Origin: VRUE01 sp963728365
GTDB taxonomy: Bacteria; Actinomycetota; Thermoleophilia; Solirubrobacterales; 70-9
Reading direction: 5' to 3'
Assembly (NCBI GenBank): GCA_963728365.1
Contig: CAVSJI010000001.1
Location: forward strand, 930,001 to 994,000
Length of the DNA: 64,000 bases
Shown here: positions 57,816 to 64,000 of the stretch, one piece after another
Layout of the letters: each line of letters opens with the position of its first letter
Position numbering within the stretch: position 1 is the stretch's first letter
Position numbers and translations under genes: made by a program
The notes under the pieces: generated by a model
What the model saw: the letters and a program-made list of their open reading frames with translations, nothing else
Database searches by the model: none
What the model was told of the DNA's origin: nothing

Positions 57816-59927
57816 TCAGCCGGCGCTCGTCGCCAGCTGCTCGGCGGCGCGCGCCGCGTGGCGCTCGCGCAGCTCCTCCTGGACGCTGCGCCGCCGGCCG
57901 TTGGCGGGCGCCAGTCGGGTCCAGCGCCCGTCCGCCTCGAGCTCCCAGGAGTTGGCGTTCTCGGCAAAGCAGCGATCGAGCACATCGAGCATCTCCTCGC
58001 GCAGGCCCGGGTCCTCGACCGGCGTGACCAGCTCGACCCGGCTGTCGAGGTTGCGCGGCATCAGGTCGGCGGAGCCCATCAGCACGCGGGTCTCCTCGCC
58101 GCGCTGGAAGGAGTAGATCCGCGAGTGCTCGAGGAAGCGGCCGACGATCGAGACCACGCGGACGTTCTCCGAGACCCCGGGCACACCCGGCCGCAGGCAG
58201 CAGATGCCGCGCACGTTGAGGTCGACCGGTACCCCGGCGCTTGAGGCCTCGTACAGCGCCTGGATGCAGGTCGCGTCGACCAGCGAGTTCATCTTCAGCG
58301 CGATCCGCGCCTCCTCGCCGGCCCGGTGGGCGGCGACCGTCGCCTCGATTTCCTCGACGATTCGGCCGCGCATCGTGGTCGGGCTGACGAGCACCTTGCG
58401 GTACTCGGCTGGGCGCCCGTACCCGGTGAGGAAGTTGAACATCTCGGCGACGTCCGCGCCGATCCCCTCGTCGGCGGTGAAGAGGCCGAGATCGGTGTAG
58501 AGGCGAGCGGTCTTCGGGTGGTAGTTGCCGGTGCCGATGTGGACGTACTCGCGCACCCGGTCGCCCTCGCGGCGGGCGACGAGGATCGCCTTGACGTGCG
58601 TCTTCAGGCCGGGGATGCCGTAGACGACGTGCGCGCCCGACTCCTCCAGCGACTTGGCCCAGTGGATGTTGGCCTCCTCGTCGAAGCGCGCCTTGAGCTC
58701 CACCATGCAGACCGCCTGCTTGCCGCGTTCGGAGGCGCGGATCAGGGAGGGCACGAGCGGCGAGTCGTCGCTGGTCCGGTACACGGTCTGCTTGATCGCC
58801 AGCACGTCGGGGTCGGCCACCGCCTGCTCGACGAAGCGCTCGACCGAGGTGGCGAAGGAGTCGTATGGGTGGTGGACGAGGATGTCCTCCTGGCGGATCG
58901 CCGCGAACATGTCGACCGGCTCCTCGTCCTCCCCCTGTAGGCGCGGCTGGGTCACCGGAGACCAGGGCGGGTAGCGCAGCTCGGCATGGCCGGGGACGTC
59001 GGCGACCGCGGTCAGGTCGGCGAGGTCGATCAGGCCGTCGATGTCGTAGACCTCGCGGTCCTCGAGCCGCAGCGCGTCGATCAGCTGCTGGCGCAGCTTC
59101 GGGTTCATCCCGGCGGCGATCTCGAGTCGCACCACCTCGCCGAAGCGACGGCGGCGGATCTCGTCCTGGACCGCCTGCAGCAGGTCGTCGGCCTCGTCGG
59201 AGACGGTGAAGTCGGCGTCGCGGGTGACGCGGAAGTAGCCGTGGTCGATCACCTCGGTGCCCGGGAAGAGCGCGTCGAGATTGGCGGCGATCACCTCCTC
59301 CAACGGGACGAAGGCCTTGCCGCCTTCGCCGACCGGGAGAAAGCGGCCGAGCAGCTCCTTCGGCACCTTGACCCGGGCGATGATCTCGGTGCCGCTCTCG
59401 GGGTCGCGCAGCAGCACGCCGAGGCTCAGCGAGAGGTTGGAGATGTAGGGGAAGGGCCGGCCGAGGCCAATGACCAGCGGGGTCAGCGCCGGGAAGACCT
59501 GCTCGTGGAAGCGGGCGTCGATCTCGCGGCGCTCCACCTCGCCGGCGTCAACGAGCGAGACGATGCGGATGCCGTGCTCCTCCAGCGCCGGCCGCAGGGT
59601 CCCCTCGAAACGGCGGTTGAGGCGCCGGTCGAGCTCCAAGACGCGCGCCTGGATCGCGTCGATCTGCTCCCCCGGGGCGAGGCCGTCGGGACCGCGGGCG
59701 TCGATCCCGGCGTCGAGCTGGTCGAAGAGACCGGCGACGCGAACCATGAAGAACTCGTCGAGGTTGGAGGCGTAGATCGCGCAGAAGCGGACCTGCTCGA
59801 GCAGCGGCACGGCGGGATCCTCCGTCAGCTCGAGCACCCGCTGGTTGAAGTCGAGCCAGGAGAGCTCGCGATTGAAGTAGAGAGCGGGATCGTCGATCCG
59901 CCCATCGTACTGGCGCCCCACCTCCAT
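57816..59927 (-). CDS. ppk1: Polyphosphate kinase 1
   Basis: A 703-residue enzyme that reversibly builds polyphosphate from ATP. The N-terminal domain starts YFNRELSWLDFNQRVLELTED and SNLDEFFMVRVAGL; the catalytic C1/C2 domains include IREQDILVHHPYDSF, ANIHWAKSLEESGAHVVYG with the autophosphorylated His in GLKTHVK, and HIGTGNYHPKTARLYTD. ATG 59927 is used because the conserved N-terminus starts there, although the frame is open further upstream. It is surrounded by phosphate uptake and CHAD/Ppx genes. Confidence 0.95.
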   Translation of the reverse strand: MEVGRQYDGRIDDPALYFNRELSWLDFNQRVLELTEDPAVPLLEQVRFCAIYASNLDEFFMVRVAGLFDQLDAGIDARGPDGLAPGEQIDAIQARVLELDRRLNRRFEGTLRPALEEHGIRIVSLVDAGEVERREIDARFHEQVFPALTPLVIGLGRPFPYISNLSLSLGVLLRDPESGTEIIARVKVPKELLGRFLPVGEGGKAFVPLEEVIAANLDALFPGTEVIDHGYFRVTRDADFTVSDEADDLLQAVQDEIRRRRFGEVVRLEIAAGMNPKLRQQLIDALRLEDREVYDIDGLIDLADLTAVADVPGHAELRYPPWSPVTQPRLQGEDEEPVDMFAAIRQEDILVHHPYDSFATSVERFVEQAVADPDVLAIKQTVYRTSDDSPLVPSLIRASERGKQAVCMVELKARFDEEANIHWAKSLEESGAHVVYGIPGLKTHVKAILVARREGDRVREYVHIGTGNYHPKTARLYTDLGLFTADEGIGADVAEMFNFLTGYGRPAEYRKVLVSPTTMRGRIVEEIEATVAAHRAGEEARIALKMNSLVDATCIQALYEASSAGVPVDLNVRGICCLRPGVPGVSENVRVVSIVGRFLEHSRIYSFQRGEETRVLMGSADLMPRNLDSRVELVTPVEDPGLREEMLDVLDRCFAENANSWELEADGRWTRLAPANGRRRSVQEELRERHAARAAEQLATSAG

Positions 59928-59937
59928 CCCGGCTGCC

Positions 59938-62271
59938 TCAGGCGGCATGCATGGCCGCCGCGCTTCCGACTTTGACCACACTGGAGGTGGGCGAAAGTCG
60001 GCTGGGCAAACGGTTGCCGAGGGCGCGGCGGTAGCCCTCGGCGAGCTGGGCCATCGCTCGCTCCCAGGAGCGCTCGCGGGCGGCGCGGGCGGCCGAGGCG
60101 CCGAGGTGGCGGCGCAGCAGCGGCGAGGCAGCGAGCTGCAGGACGGCGCCGGCGAGGTGGTCAGCGTCGGCGCCGCAGAGCAGTCCGGTGTGGCGGTTCT
60201 CGACCAAGGAGGCGGGACCGCCCTCGGCGACGGCGACGACCGGCAGGCCGCTGGCCCCGGCCTCGAGCACGACCTGTCCGTAGGTGTCGGTAACCGAGCA
60301 GAAGAGGAAGACGTCGGCGCTGGCGTAGGCACGGGCCAGGTCCTCGCCCTCGAGCCAGCCGAGGAAGGTGGCGCGCTCTCCCAGCCGGGCGCGCAGCTCG
60401 CCCTCCTCGGGCCCGCCGCCGGCGAGCAGCAGGTGCAGGCGCGGATCGGCGGCGTGCGCCCGCAGGAAACTTTCGGCGAGCAAGTCAGCGCCCTTCTCGC
60501 GCGTCAGGCGGCCCGCGTAGAGGACCTTGATCTCCCCAGGGAAGTCGGCGCGGGCGGCCTTGTCTGGGTCGAAGCGGCAAACGTCGACGCCGCGCTCCCA
60601 GCGACCGAGGCGCTCGGCGTCGACGCCGAGCTCGAGCAGCGAGTGGTCCGCCGCCGGGCTCGGCGAGAGGACCAGCGAGGGCGCTCGGTAGAAGGCGGCG
60701 AGAGCCGCCCTCGCCATCGTCTCGAGGCCGTCGTTGCCGCTGCGCAGCCCCGCGTAGCGGACCAGCTCCGTATGGTGGCTGGCGATCAGCGGCGTCCCCG
60801 CGAGCCGGTTGAGCAGCGTGGCCGCGATGCCGGCCGGACCGGGTGCGGTCACGTGGACGGCGTCGTAACGGCCCTCGGCGAGGGTTTCGACCAGACCGGG
60901 CAGCCCGGGCACGCCGAGGGTCATCCCCGCGTAGAAGGGAACCTCCAGCTCCGCGGCTGCGGGCAAGCGGCGGTCGACGCCCGCGTCGGTGCCGACCACC
61001 TCGATCTCGTAGTCGGGCACGCCCAGCTCGCGGATCTTCTCGATCGTCGCGGTGACCCCGTGGGTCGAGCCGATCCCGTCGGCTATCAGCGCCACCCGTG
61101 GCCGCTCGCCGGGCCGTGCCGCCAGCTTCGCCTTCTCGGCGCCGAGGAAGGCCGTCGCCGGGGCGTAGGGAACGGCCGGCATCATCGCCTCGAAGAGCCC
61201 GCCCGCGGCCGCGGCCAGGTTTCCTTCTGCGACCCCCGCGGCGCCGGCGCCGATCGCCTGGCGCAGACGGCGCTCGTGGATGCGACGGGCGCGCCTGTAG
61301 AGGTCGGCATGGGAGAAGCCCTCGTCCTGCAGGAAGGCGAGCAGCTCGCGGCCGCGCAGCTCGATCTCGACCGAGCGCAGCCAGGCCTCGAGCAGGGCGC
61401 GGGCGTCATCCGGGCCGATGTCGGTGGCGACCTTGCCCTCGCGCGCCGCCCCCTGGCTGACGATCCGTTGCGCGATCCGCAGCACCGCGGCCGGGTCGAC
61501 CGTTCCGGTGCGCCTTTTGTGGTCCAGAACCGCATAAGGCGCACCGGAAGCGGGAAGGACGAGGGCGCGGGTGGCGAGGGCCATGGCGGCGTGGGCCCAC
61601 TTGGCGGCGCTGCCCTGTTCTCCCCCGGCCTCGACTCGACCCTCGCGCAGGTGCTGCAGAAGCTCTTCCGGCGTGGCGGCCGTGGGCGCCTCGGTGAAGG
61701 TGCGGCCGATGTCCACGCCGGCGTGGTCGTCGGAGCCACCGACTCCGGTCCCGCCGTGGGTCTCGACGTAGATCGCGGCGGGCATGTTGAGCTCCGCCGC
61801 GCGCGAGCCGTTGCGCACCTCCCAGGCCGGGAAGAGCTCGGCGAGGCGGCGGCGGTGGCGCGGCGTCAGCGGCGCGGCGACGTTGTAGAACGGGTGCGCG
61901 AGCGCGCAGGCGATCTCCTTCTCGTGAAGGTATGCGGCGCAGGCCTCTACGTCGCCGGCGTTTGCCTGCAGCCACTCATGGTCTCCGGGGGAGATCCCGT
62001 AACAGAGGACGTGCACCGCCTGCGGCTCGCCGGCGAAGCGGGCGGTCAGCTCCTCGGAGACGAAGCAGTCGGGACGGCCGGCCAGCTCCAGGCAGCCGTC
62101 GATCGTGTCGTGGTCGGTGATCGTGACGAAGTCCATTCCCCGCTTCTTCGCAAGCTCGTAGACCTCCTCGGGCGGCGTCGCGCACTCGGGCAGCCCCAGC
62201 GACCTCTGCACCCCCAGCCGCGAAACCTGCGAGGCCGTGGAATGGCAGTGCAAGTCAACTCGGGAAATCAT
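59938..62271 (-). CDS. PHP phosphoesterase-glycosyltransferase fusion with in-frame palindromic insert
   Basis: A 777-residue fusion. Residues 1 to about 210 are a PHP domain with metal motifs DLHCHSTAS, TITDHDTIDG, HPF and GGSDDHAG. Residues about 380-770 are a GT-B family 1 glycosyltransferase with SHHTELVRYAGL, YAGRLTREKGADLLAES and TDTYGQVVLEAGASGLPVVA (acceptor/donor motifs). The PHP domain resembles TrpH-type phosphoesterases. ATG 62271 is preceded by GGGGAG. Between the domains, 17 residues (LPASGAPYAVLDHKRRTG in part) come from a family A palindrome (61502-61550). A role in cell-surface glycan synthesis or signalling is possible; substrate unknown. Confidence 0.88.
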   Translation of the reverse strand: MISRVDLHCHSTASQVSRLGVQRSLGLPECATPPEEVYELAKKRGMDFVTITDHDTIDGCLELAGRPDCFVSEELTARFAGEPQAVHVLCYGISPGDHEWLQANAGDVEACAAYLHEKEIACALAHPFYNVAAPLTPRHRRRLAELFPAWEVRNGSRAAELNMPAAIYVETHGGTGVGGSDDHAGVDIGRTFTEAPTAATPEELLQHLREGRVEAGGEQGSAAKWAHAAMALATRALVLPASGAPYAVLDHKRRTGTVDPAAVLRIAQRIVSQGAAREGKVATDIGPDDARALLEAWLRSVEIELRGRELLAFLQDEGFSHADLYRRARRIHERRLRQAIGAGAAGVAEGNLAAAAGGLFEAMMPAVPYAPATAFLGAEKAKLAARPGERPRVALIADGIGSTHGVTATIEKIRELGVPDYEIEVVGTDAGVDRRLPAAAELEVPFYAGMTLGVPGLPGLVETLAEGRYDAVHVTAPGPAGIAATLLNRLAGTPLIASHHTELVRYAGLRSGNDGLETMARAALAAFYRAPSLVLSPSPAADHSLLELGVDAERLGRWERGVDVCRFDPDKAARADFPGEIKVLYAGRLTREKGADLLAESFLRAHAADPRLHLLLAGGGPEEGELRARLGERATFLGWLEGEDLARAYASADVFLFCSVTDTYGQVVLEAGASGLPVVAVAEGGPASLVENRHTGLLCGADADHLAGAVLQLAASPLLRRHLGASAARAARERSWERAMAQLAEGYRRALGNRLPSRLSPTSSVVKVGSAAAMHAA
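61502..61550 (-). repeat. Family A palindromic element, copy 6, inside PHP-glycosyltransferase coding sequence
   Basis: A 49-bp copy (arms TTCCGGTGCGCC and complement) inserted in frame between the PHP and glycosyltransferase domains. In the gene frame it encodes SGAPYAVLDHKRRTG, nearly identical to the peptide from copy 5 in porB (SGAPFVVTDHKRRTG). Confidence 0.92.
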
Positions 62272-62376
62272 CGGCGTCTCCCCTTCTCGTATTCCTTCGG
62301 TCACCTAAATCTTCGCTACGAGCAGGCAAGACATGTGAACGCCCTGGAAAGAGGGCGTGAACATCCCGTAACTCCA
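62272..62376. promoter_or_regulatory. Intergenic region upstream of the PHP-glycosyltransferase gene
   Basis: About 105 bp holding the ribosome binding site and probable promoter of the PHP-glycosyltransferase gene on the minus strand. It is AT-richer toward the gene. No distinct promoter motif was picked out. Confidence 0.35.
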
Positions 62377-62491
62377 GCGGTCGTACTTCTCCCACCTGTC
62401 GGGAAGAAGTACGACCGCAACCGGGCTCAAGCGCATGCCGCGCCTTGCAGTCATAGTTGGCGCCGCATAGCGGGGATAACTACGACCGCAA
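62377..62491 (-). repeat. Tandem hairpins between CHAD and PHP-glycosyltransferase genes (element F)
   Basis: First hairpin: perfect 14-bp arms GCGGTCGTACTTCT (62377-62390) and complement (62405-62418). Second hairpin: TTGCAGTCATAGTT (62445-62458) pairs with 62478-62491 with two mismatches; its right arm encodes the end of the CHAD gene, including the TAG stop. Both hairpins share the motif GCGGTCGTANTT, so they look like two diverged copies of one unit. A terminator role for the CHAD operon is possible. Confidence 0.65.
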
Positions 62492-62905
62492 GGCGACGCC
62501 GAGGGCGGACCAGGTGCCCTTGGCAGTCTCAGCTCGCCAGAGTTCGGCGAACTCGGAGAAAAGACGCTCGCGGCGGCCTCGGAGCAACACCTTGGCCGAT
62601 TCGATTGCCTCGAGCTTGGGCAGCATCAAGTCGCAGTCGTGCAGGTCGCCGAGCACGCCCTGCAATCGCCTGGCCGCATCCCGGGCGGCCCGCGCCTCCT
62701 CGCCGAGGCAGGGTTCGAAGATCTCCAGCAGGTAGCGCAGGCGCTTGGCGGCGATTCGCATGTCGTGCTGGGCGCGGCTCGCATCCGGCGTCAGCGCTGC
62801 ATCGGCGAAACCGCGCAACTCGGCGAGCCGGACGGTCACGATCCGCGCAGCCGCCGGGCGCAGCGCTTCGCTCGGATCCAGCCCCTTGACCGCGCGTGCC
62901 CTCAC
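62480..62905 (-). CDS. CHAD-domain protein, second half
   Basis: A 141-residue helical protein with the CHAD core histidine motif AQHDMRIAAKRLRYLLEIFEP and a following DLHDCDLMLPKLEA. A complete CHAD domain has two such four-helix halves; here the halves are in two genes. GTG 62905 overlaps the stop of the first-half gene (GTGA). CHAD domains bind polyphosphate, fitting ppk1, Ppx/GppA and phosphate transport nearby. The two halves probably assemble into one functional domain (inference). Confidence 0.85.
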   Translation of the reverse strand: MRARAVKGLDPSEALRPAAARIVTVRLAELRGFADAALTPDASRAQHDMRIAAKRLRYLLEIFEPCLGEEARAARDAARRLQGVLGDLHDCDLMLPKLEAIESAKVLLRGRRERLFSEFAELWRAETAKGTWSALGVALRS

Positions 62906-63375
62906 CGCTTCGCGCCCTTCACCAGCCTGCGCAGGCGTCGACGCAGCTTCTTCAGGCGCTTGCGGCGCACGTACGGGACAAGCGCCTCGTTGGCCGCCGC
63001 CTGGTGCTCGCGCAACTCCTTGACGAGCGCGTCGAGAGCGGCTCGGTCCGCCTCGTCGACCTCGGGCGCCAAGCTCTCCAAGAGCTTGATTTCGACGTCG
63101 AGGTCGCGCCGCTCGCCGAGCGCGTCCGCCAGGGCCTTGACCCGCTTCAATGCCTTGCGACGCCGCTTGCGCGGAAATGCAGGCGCAAACACCTCCAGCG
63201 CCGCCCGCAGCCGCCGAGTAGCCACCCGCATGTCGTGCACCCGCTCGACGTTGCTTGTGTCGAGCACCCCGTCGGCCTGCTCGAACATCTCTCCGGCCCG
63301 CGTCCCCACCACGAGCGCAGCGGCCTCCGCAAACGTCCCAGCGCACTCGACCTCAACCCTCCGCGCACCAGCCAC
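62902..63375 (-). CDS. CHAD-domain protein, first half
   Basis: A 157-residue helical protein with the CHAD motif RVHDMRVATRRLRAALEVFAP, a strongly basic middle (FPRKRRRKALKRVK) and a basic tail (RKRLKKLRRRLRRLVKGAKR) suitable for binding polyphosphate. GTG 63375 is the best start just downstream of a family C palindrome; the reading frame also stays open a little further upstream into the palindrome. It is coupled by GTGA to the second-half gene. It lies downstream of the Ppx/GppA gene. Confidence 0.85.
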   Translation of the reverse strand: MAGARRVEVECAGTFAEAAALVVGTRAGEMFEQADGVLDTSNVERVHDMRVATRRLRAALEVFAPAFPRKRRRKALKRVKALADALGERRDLDVEIKLLESLAPEVDEADRAALDALVKELREHQAAANEALVPYVRRKRLKKLRRRLRRLVKGAKR

Positions 63376-63390
63376 GCCGCCAAGGCTAAC

Positions 63391-63446
63391 GGGGACGTGC
63401 CGCAAGTTAGAGGTCCGTATAGGTACATAAGTTGCGGCACGTCCCC
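63391..63446 (-). repeat. Family C palindromic element, copy 2
   Basis: A 56-bp palindrome with arms GGGGACGTGCCGCAA and complement, in opposite orientation to the copy at 52150-52205 and sharing its central GTACCTATACGGACC when reverse-complemented. It fills most of the gap between the Ppx/GppA gene and the first CHAD gene. Confidence 0.9.
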
Positions 63447-63484
63447 GGAGAACTGTGAGGACGGGGGGGGTCGCGGTGGCGGGA

Positions 63485-64000
63485 CTAGGCGACCAGGCGG
63501 AGGCGGGAGCCGTTGGTGCTGCCGTTGAGCAGGTCGAGGACGATGCCCTCGCGCAGGCCGCCCTTGCCGATCTGCAGGGGTTGGCCGAGCAGCTCGGAGA
63601 TCTTCTCGAGCAGGAGGACGCCGGTCGCCAGGATCCGCACGCGTTCGGGGTCGAGCTCGAAGCGGCGGGCGACGTTGGCGGCGGGATCGCCGCAGAGGAC
63701 GCGCACGCCGCGCTCCAGGGTCTCGTACTCGAGCACGGCGCCGACCAGGCGGCGCAGCGAGGTGGCGCTGCCGCCGACGGCGACGGCCTGGGCCGGGTGC
63801 TCGATCTCGACCCCGGCGAAGATGTCGTCGATCCGGTCGCGAACCTTGCGGATCTCGGCCGCGGAGGGCGGGTCGGAGGAGATCAGCTCGTCGGCGAGCG
63901 CCCCCGAGCCGACTTTCCAGGAGAGGACCTCGTCGGCCCCTCCAGGCACGCTGCCGAGAATCACCTCGGTGGAGCCGCCGCCGACGTCAACCACGCCGAC
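63485..64000 (-). CDS. Exopolyphosphatase/guanosine pentaphosphate phosphatase (Ppx/GppA), 5' end outside window
   Basis: The C-terminal 171 or so residues of a Ppx/GppA-type phosphatase that removes phosphate from polyphosphate or pppGpp. The frame is open to the right edge; visible motifs are VVDVGGGSTEVILG (nucleotide/phosphate loop of the second actin-like domain), AVGGSATSLRRL and RVRILATGVLLLEKI, and it ends GGLREGIVLDLL. It is the first visible gene of a unit that continues with the two CHAD genes, consistent with polyphosphate turnover. Confidence 0.92.
   Translation of the reverse strand, partial: VGVVDVGGGSTEVILGSVPGGADEVLSWKVGSGALADELISSDPPSAAEIRKVRDRIDDIFAGVEIEHPAQAVAVGGSATSLRRLVGAVLEYETLERGVRVLCGDPAANVARRFELDPERVRILATGVLLLEKISELLGQPLQIGKGGLREGIVLDLLNGSTNGSRLRLVA

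Noticed and set aside
57928..60332. N-terminal extension of ppk1 upstream of ATG 59927
   Set aside because: The extra residues are Pro/Ser/Arg-rich and overlap the 3' end of the PHP-glycosyltransferase gene; Ppk1 homology starts at 59927.
59947..62889. 980-codon plus-strand frame across the PHP-glycosyltransferase gene
   Set aside because: Antisense to a gene with clear PHP and glycosyltransferase motifs; composition is that of a shadow frame.

Overview
The window is about 64 kb of GC-rich DNA with densely packed genes on both strands and many GTG starts. It reads as the chromosome of an actinobacterium, most likely class Thermoleophilia (Solirubrobacterales). The reasons are the strong GC bias, actinobacterial gene pairs (uvrC-rapZ, gap-pgk-tpiA, alkB-rubredoxin-TetR, TadE-like genes, a PknB-type kinase), System I cytochrome c maturation genes, and large secreted proteins built of a repeated Cys/Pro module. 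The class assignment is inference. No rRNA, CRISPR array, insertion sequence or prophage was seen, and no stretch over 300 bases lacks a gene or structured element. One tRNA (Gly, CCC) is present.

Layout. 1-7.4 kb: a DEAD-box helicase cut by the window edge, a PhzF-like enzyme, and a MalT-type regulator / MFS exporter / DUF2252 operon. 7.6-11.6 kb: a zinc ABC uptake operon with a Fur/Zur regulator, one permease fused to its binding protein, and a Zur-type palindrome upstream. 11.6-13.8 kb: alkane hydroxylase, rubredoxin, TetR and a likely operator. 13.8-22.4 kb: SecG, ccmE-ccmF, a large secreted protein, a winged-helix regulator, tRNA-Gly, a CDF metal exporter, ccmG-ccmH. 22.4-28.6 kb: a degenerate MinD-like protein, argS, a phosphoesterase, a lipoprotein plus Ser/Thr kinase, and tgt. 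28.7-33.4 kb: gpmI, tpiA, pgk and gap, transcribed gap to gpmI and on to tgt. 33.5-38.6 kb: a VOC protein, an ABC-2 exporter, rapZ, uvrC. 38.6-44.5 kb: enoyl-CoA hydratase, cupredoxin, a secreted protein, a MaoC protein, a TadE/VanY/SLT fusion, and a two-gene operon with a metallo-beta-lactamase fold protein. 44.5-49 kb: a four-gene NAD(P)-linked 2-oxoacid oxidoreductase. 49-55.6 kb: a hydrolase/cyclase fusion, a YWTD propeller protein, an epimerase, VapBC, orphan TadE genes. 55.3-64 kb: phosphate and polyphosphate functions (Pit, DUF47, Ppk1, split CHAD, Ppx/GppA) with a PHP-glycosyltransferase fusion.

The most unusual feature is a set of palindromic elements at operon junctions. Family A is a 49-bp hairpin with six copies. 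Four lie exactly one base after a TGA stop codon. Two lie inside coding sequences (porB and the PHP-glycosyltransferase) in the same reading frame, encoding nearly the same peptide, like the Rickettsia palindromic elements. Family B (gap-pgk and DUF47-pit junctions) has a conserved core inside stems whose sequences differ but still pair, which looks like a structured RNA. Family C has two copies, and three larger single palindromes are also present. A second notable signal is a near-identical promoter-proximal motif 20-odd bases upstream of both the TadE/VanY/SLT fusion gene and the distant TadE cluster, suggesting one regulon.
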